Part shown: piece by piece, positions 7,408-12,532 of the stretch
Layout: each line of letters opens with the position of its first letter
How positions within the stretch are numbered: the stretch's first letter is position 1
The notes under the pieces: model-generated
What the model saw: the letters and a program-made list of their open reading frames with translations, nothing else
What the model was told of the DNA's origin: nothing
The model's database searches: none
Translations under genes and position numbers: made by a program
Assembly: GCA_016220045.1 (NCBI GenBank)
Contig: JACRIP010000393.1
Coordinates: forward strand, 1-12,532
Reading direction: 5' to 3'
Source: Planctomycetota bacterium
GTDB lineage: Bacteria; Planctomycetota; MHYJ01; WSZJ01; JACPWG01
Length of the DNA: 12,532 bases

Positions 7408-7671
7408 CGTTCGTCGTTCCGCCGTCAGAGGCTGTCTTAAAGGTGCGATGCGGGCGGGCACGCTTCGCTCTGGGGATCCGGCCGCCCCCGCGAGACTCCG
7501 GCGCCGGAGGCCTCGCGGCGCAGGCCGGAAGGCCTGCGCCACAAGGGTATCGAGCCCTTCGAGGATGGTTCGAGAGGTCTCCGACAATGGTGGTGCAGGC
7601 CTTCCGGCCTGCACCGAAGGGCCACCAATCGCTGCCTTCTACGACAGCCTCTGAAGGCGGAACTACAAACG
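7408..7671. mobile_element. MITE-like or REP-composite element with 29-bp terminal inverted repeats
   Basis: The 29-bp ends 7408-7436 and 7643-7671 are inverted copies matching at 26 of 29 positions. Reading inward, both contain TTCCGCC, then TCAGAGGCTGTC. Inside are a GC-rich hairpin (7489-7517) and two 24-bp palindromes (7517-7540 and 7592-7615) that match at 22 of 24 positions when one is inverted. There is no transposase. GAGGCTGTC is reminiscent of insertion-sequence ends I have seen, which is only an impression. I see no clear target-site duplication. A composite of REP-type palindromes is an equally good reading. Confidence 0.6.
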
Positions 7672-7746
7672 AGCCGGATGGCCGATCCACGCTGCTTGAC
7701 ACCGCGGGAGGTCCGTCTCCCCGGGGCGGCGAGTAGCGTTGCCGTG

Positions 7747-8715
7747 CTACTTCCCCCCGCCCCACGCAAACGTGTACTCGTGCACCTCGCGCTGCGCGAC
7801 CGCCGCCTTCCCCTTCTCCTTCACCGTCGCCACGCTCTCCGTCGTCACCCGCCGCGGCCGCAGCGTCTTCGGGTCGGTTTCCGCCGTTGCCTTGAAATCG
7901 CGTCGGAAGTCCTCGAACATCTCCTCCGGCGGCGGCGCATCCGTCCGCCCCATCCGCTCCGCCAGGTCCTTCACCATCCGCCCCAGCGCCGCCCGCGCCG
8001 CCTCGCCGCACAGGCTCGATTCCGCGCTCAGGCGCACCACGCCCGGGGCCTCCGCTCCCGCCGCCCCGTCGTGCCGAATGCGCACCACCGCATCCAAACT
8101 CGATCCGTCCGGCATCGCCAGCGGCGTCATCGCCTCGTGCACCCCGCCCGGCGCCAGCTCCAGACCCGCCCACAGCCCGACCCACACCCGCCAGTGATCG
8201 CCGACCTTCGACTTCATTTGCGCCAGCATCTGCGGCGAGGTCATCATCTCCCGCAGCGCGGCCCAGCGCTCCTCCTCCATCTCCTTCGCCGCGCCCTGGC
8301 GCAGCCCGTCGAGCGCCCGCTCCACGGTCTCCTCCATGCCCTCGGCATCCTCGAATCCGCCGCCCGGCGCGATCAAGAACGCCGGCAGCGCCCCCGCCAT
8401 CGCCGTCGCCTGCGCAATGCGCTCCTGCACCTCCGGCCGCGTCGCATCCTGCCCCCCAACCTCCAGGAACCGGAAATTCTCGTAGCGGACCCGCAGCCGC
8501 CGCCCGTCCGCCGCCCGCTCGATCACCAGGTCGTAGGCGGTCAGCGCCGTCTGGCCCTTCTTCTCGGTGCGTTCGCGCACCCCAACCCGCCCCGGGACCG
8601 GCCAGTCAAAGGTCAGCCGGTCCGGCGCCGCGGCCTCTTGCGCGCCCACGAGTCCCGCCAACCAGCCCAGCGTCGCGCCCGCGAGCAGCGACGCCATGCC
8701 CAGGGTGATGCGCAT
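7747..8715 (-). CDS. Exported protein of unknown function
   Basis: I do not recognise the family. The 322-residue product starts with a classical signal peptide: R2, a hydrophobic stretch at about 3-24, and a likely cleavage after VGA at 25. It is probably released to the periplasm or surface, and there is no lipobox. The early mature part looks beta-rich, with the segment DWPVPGRVGVRERTEKKGQ. The middle (about 115-170) is helical and charged, and the end (about 270-320) again alternates like beta strands. There is one cysteine after the signal peptide. I chose the ATG at 8715 because AGGAG lies 8 nt upstream and the signal peptide begins there; an upstream in-frame ATG (8757) would overlap the predicted promoter. 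It is divergent from greA. Confidence 0.82.
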   Translation of the reverse strand: MRITLGMASLLAGATLGWLAGLVGAQEAAAPDRLTFDWPVPGRVGVRERTEKKGQTALTAYDLVIERAADGRRLRVRYENFRFLEVGGQDATRPEVQERIAQATAMAGALPAFLIAPGGGFEDAEGMEETVERALDGLRQGAAKEMEEERWAALREMMTSPQMLAQMKSKVGDHWRVWVGLWAGLELAPGGVHEAMTPLAMPDGSSLDAVVRIRHDGAAGAEAPGVVRLSAESSLCGEAARAALGRMVKDLAERMGRTDAPPPEEMFEDFRRDFKATAETDPKTLRPRRVTTESVATVKEKGKAAVAQREVHEYTFAWGGGK

Positions 8716-8753
8716 TGTGCGAACTCCTGTGAGAGTGCGAAAACTCGGCTCCC

Positions 8754-8782
8754 ACAATAGGTCGAAAAGTCGCGGTCGGCAA
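8754..8782 (-). promoter_or_regulatory. Predicted promoter of the exported-protein gene
   Basis: On the minus strand TTGCCG (8782-8777) and TATTGT (8759-8754) are 17 bp apart. Transcription would start near 8747 and leave a leader of about 32 nt containing the AGGAG ribosome binding site. Confidence 0.5.
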
Positions 8783-8802
8783 GAGAACTTTGGCCCGTCG
8801 CC

Positions 8803-8830
8803 TTGACAATTCGGCAGCCCGTGCTATAAT
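8803..8830 (+). promoter_or_regulatory. Consensus sigma-70-type promoter of greA
   Basis: A perfect TTGACA (8803-8808) and a perfect TATAAT (8825-8830) stand 16 bp apart. This is the strongest-looking promoter in the window. The predicted start is near 8837, giving a leader of about 96 nt before greA. Confidence 0.85.
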
Positions 8831-8846
8831 CTTCGCCGTCGAGCCC

Positions 8847-8879
8847 ACCCCTGCTGGCCAGCCCCGGCGGGGGTCTTTT
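8847..8879 (+). terminator. Terminator-like hairpin in the greA leader (possible attenuator)
   Basis: An 11-bp stem pairs 8847-8857 with 8864-8874, with two G-U pairs and a 6-nt loop. The sequence TCTTTTGTTG follows directly. It begins only about 10 nt after the predicted transcript start and lies 53 nt before the greA start codon. Full termination here would abolish greA expression, so partial read-through is expected. E. coli greA also has a promoter-proximal terminator that yields short leader RNAs (GraL), which makes an attenuator plausible here. Confidence 0.7.
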
Positions 8880-8932
8880 GTTGCCCAAGGTACGAGCTGC
8901 AAGCGGCCCTCCCAGTCGTAACGAGGACGGAC

Positions 8933-9409
8933 ATGGACTACATTCCGATGACCAAAGAGGGGCTGGAAAAGCTCCGCGAGAAGCTCAAGTACCTCACCGA
9001 CGTCGAGCGCCCCCGGCTGGAGAAATCGCTGGGCGACGCCCGGGAACAGGGCGACATCAGCGAGAACGCCGAATTCGACGAGGCCCGCCGCGGACTCTGG
9101 ATGCTCGATGAGCAGGTCGGCGAGTTGCAGACCAAGATCGCCTGCGCCCAGATCATCGACGGCACCAAGGTCATCAAGGACAAGATCGCCTTCGGCTCGA
9201 GCGTCAAGGTCAAGGACCTCGACCACGGCGACATCGACGATTATCAGATCGTCGGCGAAGGCGAGTCCGACCCCCGCAACGGCAAGGTCGGGCTCTCAAC
9301 TCCGCTGGCGCAAGCGCTGGTCGGGAAGAAACCCGGAGACAAGGTCGAGTACCTCGCGCCCGGCGGCAAGATCCGCCTGCAGATCATCGAATTCAAGCCC
9401 TTCTGCTAG
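8933..9409 (+). CDS. greA: Transcription elongation factor GreA
   Basis: This 158-residue protein is a full-length GreA. It enters the RNA polymerase secondary channel and stimulates cleavage of backtracked transcripts. The N-terminal coiled-coil (about 1-75) carries the acidic tip in REQGDISENAEFDEAR, with D41 and E44 at the same numbers as the catalytic pair of E. coli GreA. The C-terminal FKBP-like domain (about 80-158) contains the usual ISxxSPLAxALxGKKxGD-like segment, here VGLSTPLAQALVGKKPGD. GAGG lies 6 nt before the ATG at 8933. It appears monocistronic, with its own promoter and leader hairpin, and is convergent with the regulator gene beyond it. Confidence 0.97.
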   Translation: MDYIPMTKEGLEKLREKLKYLTDVERPRLEKSLGDAREQGDISENAEFDEARRGLWMLDEQVGELQTKIACAQIIDGTKVIKDKIAFGSSVKVKDLDHGDIDDYQIVGEGESDPRNGKVGLSTPLAQALVGKKPGDKVEYLAPGGKIRLQIIEFKPFC

Positions 9410-9414
9410 GGACG

Positions 9415-9602
9415 AGGGGTCAGGGACGAGGAACGAAGCGAGAGGGGGAAGTCGGCGGGGCGGATGCGGGGGAGAGCCGTGGCGGCGATGCCGTGTGTTC
9501 GGTGGCCATCGATCCCGTTCCTCTCGTCTGGTTCGCGCGCTGCCCCACCACATGCCCCCTGATCCCTCGTCCCTGCCCCCTGGCCCCTCGTCCCTGACCC
9601 CT
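9415..9602. repeat. Inverted heptamer arrays (family C) between greA and the convergent regulator gene
   Basis: A 17-bp segment at 9415-9431 is the exact reverse complement of 9586-9602. Both belong to 7-bp arrays. The right one, 9559-9603, has six full units: CTGATCC, CTCGTCC, CTGCCCC, CTGGCCC, CTCGTCC and CTGACCC. The left one, 9409-9431, is the minus-strand counterpart with three units and begins at the last base of the greA stop. A nested 8-bp inverted repeat (9428-9435 with 9516-9523) extends the possible stem. Located between convergent genes, it could end transcription in both directions, but no U-run is present. Confidence 0.75.
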
Positions 9603-9605
9603 GCG

Positions 9606-12269
<2,664 letters not shown>

Positions 12270-12348
12270 GGCATCCGGCGTTTCCCGGAGCGCGCCCGCG
12301 GCGGGGGGGTGGGGGAGGGCCGCGGGCGCGGAAGGGGTGGCGGGGATC

Positions 12349-12532
12349 GTGGGTGATGCGGACTTGCCCTCTCCCCGGCCCTCCCCCGCTGCGGCGGGGG
12401 AGGGGGACGCAGGGGAGGCGACGGGCGCCGTGGCCGGCGCGGCGGGGGAGGGGGGGACAGTGGGTGGTGCGGACCTACCCTCTCCCCGGCCCTCCCCCGC
12501 TGCGGCGGGGGAGGGGGACGCAGGGGAGGCGA
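12349..12532. repeat. Direct repeat of a 73-bp palindrome-bearing unit, 111 bp apart
   Basis: 12349-12421 and 12460-12532 are near-identical copies, differing at a few positions near the left end. Each contains a GC-rich hairpin in which CCCTCCCCC pairs with GGGGGAGGG around a short loop. The spacing is 37 codons. In the frame of the regulator gene the segment is open and would encode a Pro/Ala/Ser-rich linker with the repeated motif SPSPAAAGEGRGEG. It is either a repetitive linker of a longer protein or REP-like intergenic DNA upstream of a GTG start. Confidence 0.85.

Larger units (their letters stand above)
7167..7746. other. Gene-free, palindrome-rich interval downstream of hicBA
   Basis: These 580 bp hold no convincing gene. 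They contain an 11-bp inverted repeat (7264-7296), a REP-like palindrome (7340-7362) and a 264-bp element with terminal inverted repeats (7408-7671). A weak hairpin, GGGAG/CTCCC, lies at 7706-7721, beyond the stop of the minus-strand gene. A 37-codon frame at 7227-7340 ends in the REP head and shows no family likeness. Open frames across 7350-7736 translate palindromes and are not believable genes. Confidence 0.65.

Noticed and set aside
7264..7671. CRISPR array
   Set aside because: The repeats are inverted palindromes, not regularly spaced direct repeats with unique spacers, and no cas gene is nearby.
7350..7736. 128-codon open frame across the palindrome-rich gap
   Set aside because: Its sequence is the translation of inverted repeats and hairpins, with no ribosome binding site or family likeness.

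Overview
The window is very GC-rich bacterial DNA, with long G/C homopolymer-like runs and few A/T tracts. It has five long genes, a toxin-antitoxin pair and unusually repeat-rich gene junctions. Signal-peptide export, a sigma-54 activator and FadI/FadJ-type beta-oxidation point to a high-GC Gram-negative-type bacterium. Planctomycetota, Acidobacteriota and myxobacteria-like lineages are the ones I associate with this mix of short tandem arrays and REP-like palindromes. That placement is an inference and the sequence alone does not settle it.

Left half (157-6161, + strand): a fatty-acid beta-oxidation cluster. It encodes a FadI-type 3-ketoacyl-CoA thiolase, a FadJ-type fusion of enoyl-CoA hydratase and 3-hydroxyacyl-CoA dehydrogenase, and an enlarged acyl-CoA dehydrogenase. 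Together they supply all four steps of a beta-oxidation turn: oxidation by the dehydrogenase, hydration and second oxidation by FadJ, and thiolysis by FadI. No promoter for the cluster is visible; it probably lies left of the window. Both internal gaps (249 and 101 bp) hold short-period repeat arrays and hairpins. FadJ also carries an anomalous C-terminal tail that reads through one of these arrays.

Middle (6162-8715): a gene-free 538-bp stretch with a nine-unit heptamer array leads to a compact hicBA toxin-antitoxin pair with its own good sigma-70-type promoter. A second gene-free stretch of 580 bp is packed with palindromes, including a 264-bp element with 29-bp terminal inverted repeats. 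A minus-strand gene for an exported protein of unknown function follows.

Right half (8716-12532): greA is divergent from the exported-protein gene. Its promoter has both consensus hexamers, and its leader carries a terminator-like hairpin. Convergent with greA is a large minus-strand sigma-54-dependent regulator with the order GAF, GGDEF, GAF, AAA+, Fis-type HTH. It joins an apparently intact diguanylate cyclase signature to an enhancer-binding protein whose GAFTGA loop reads GAFAGA. Its reading frame stays open to the right edge through a 111-bp-spaced direct repeat, so its N-terminus may lie outside the window.

The most distinctive signals are the GGDEF/sigma-54 fusion, the greA leader hairpin, and the recurring short-period arrays, which sit as inverted pairs at three gene junctions.
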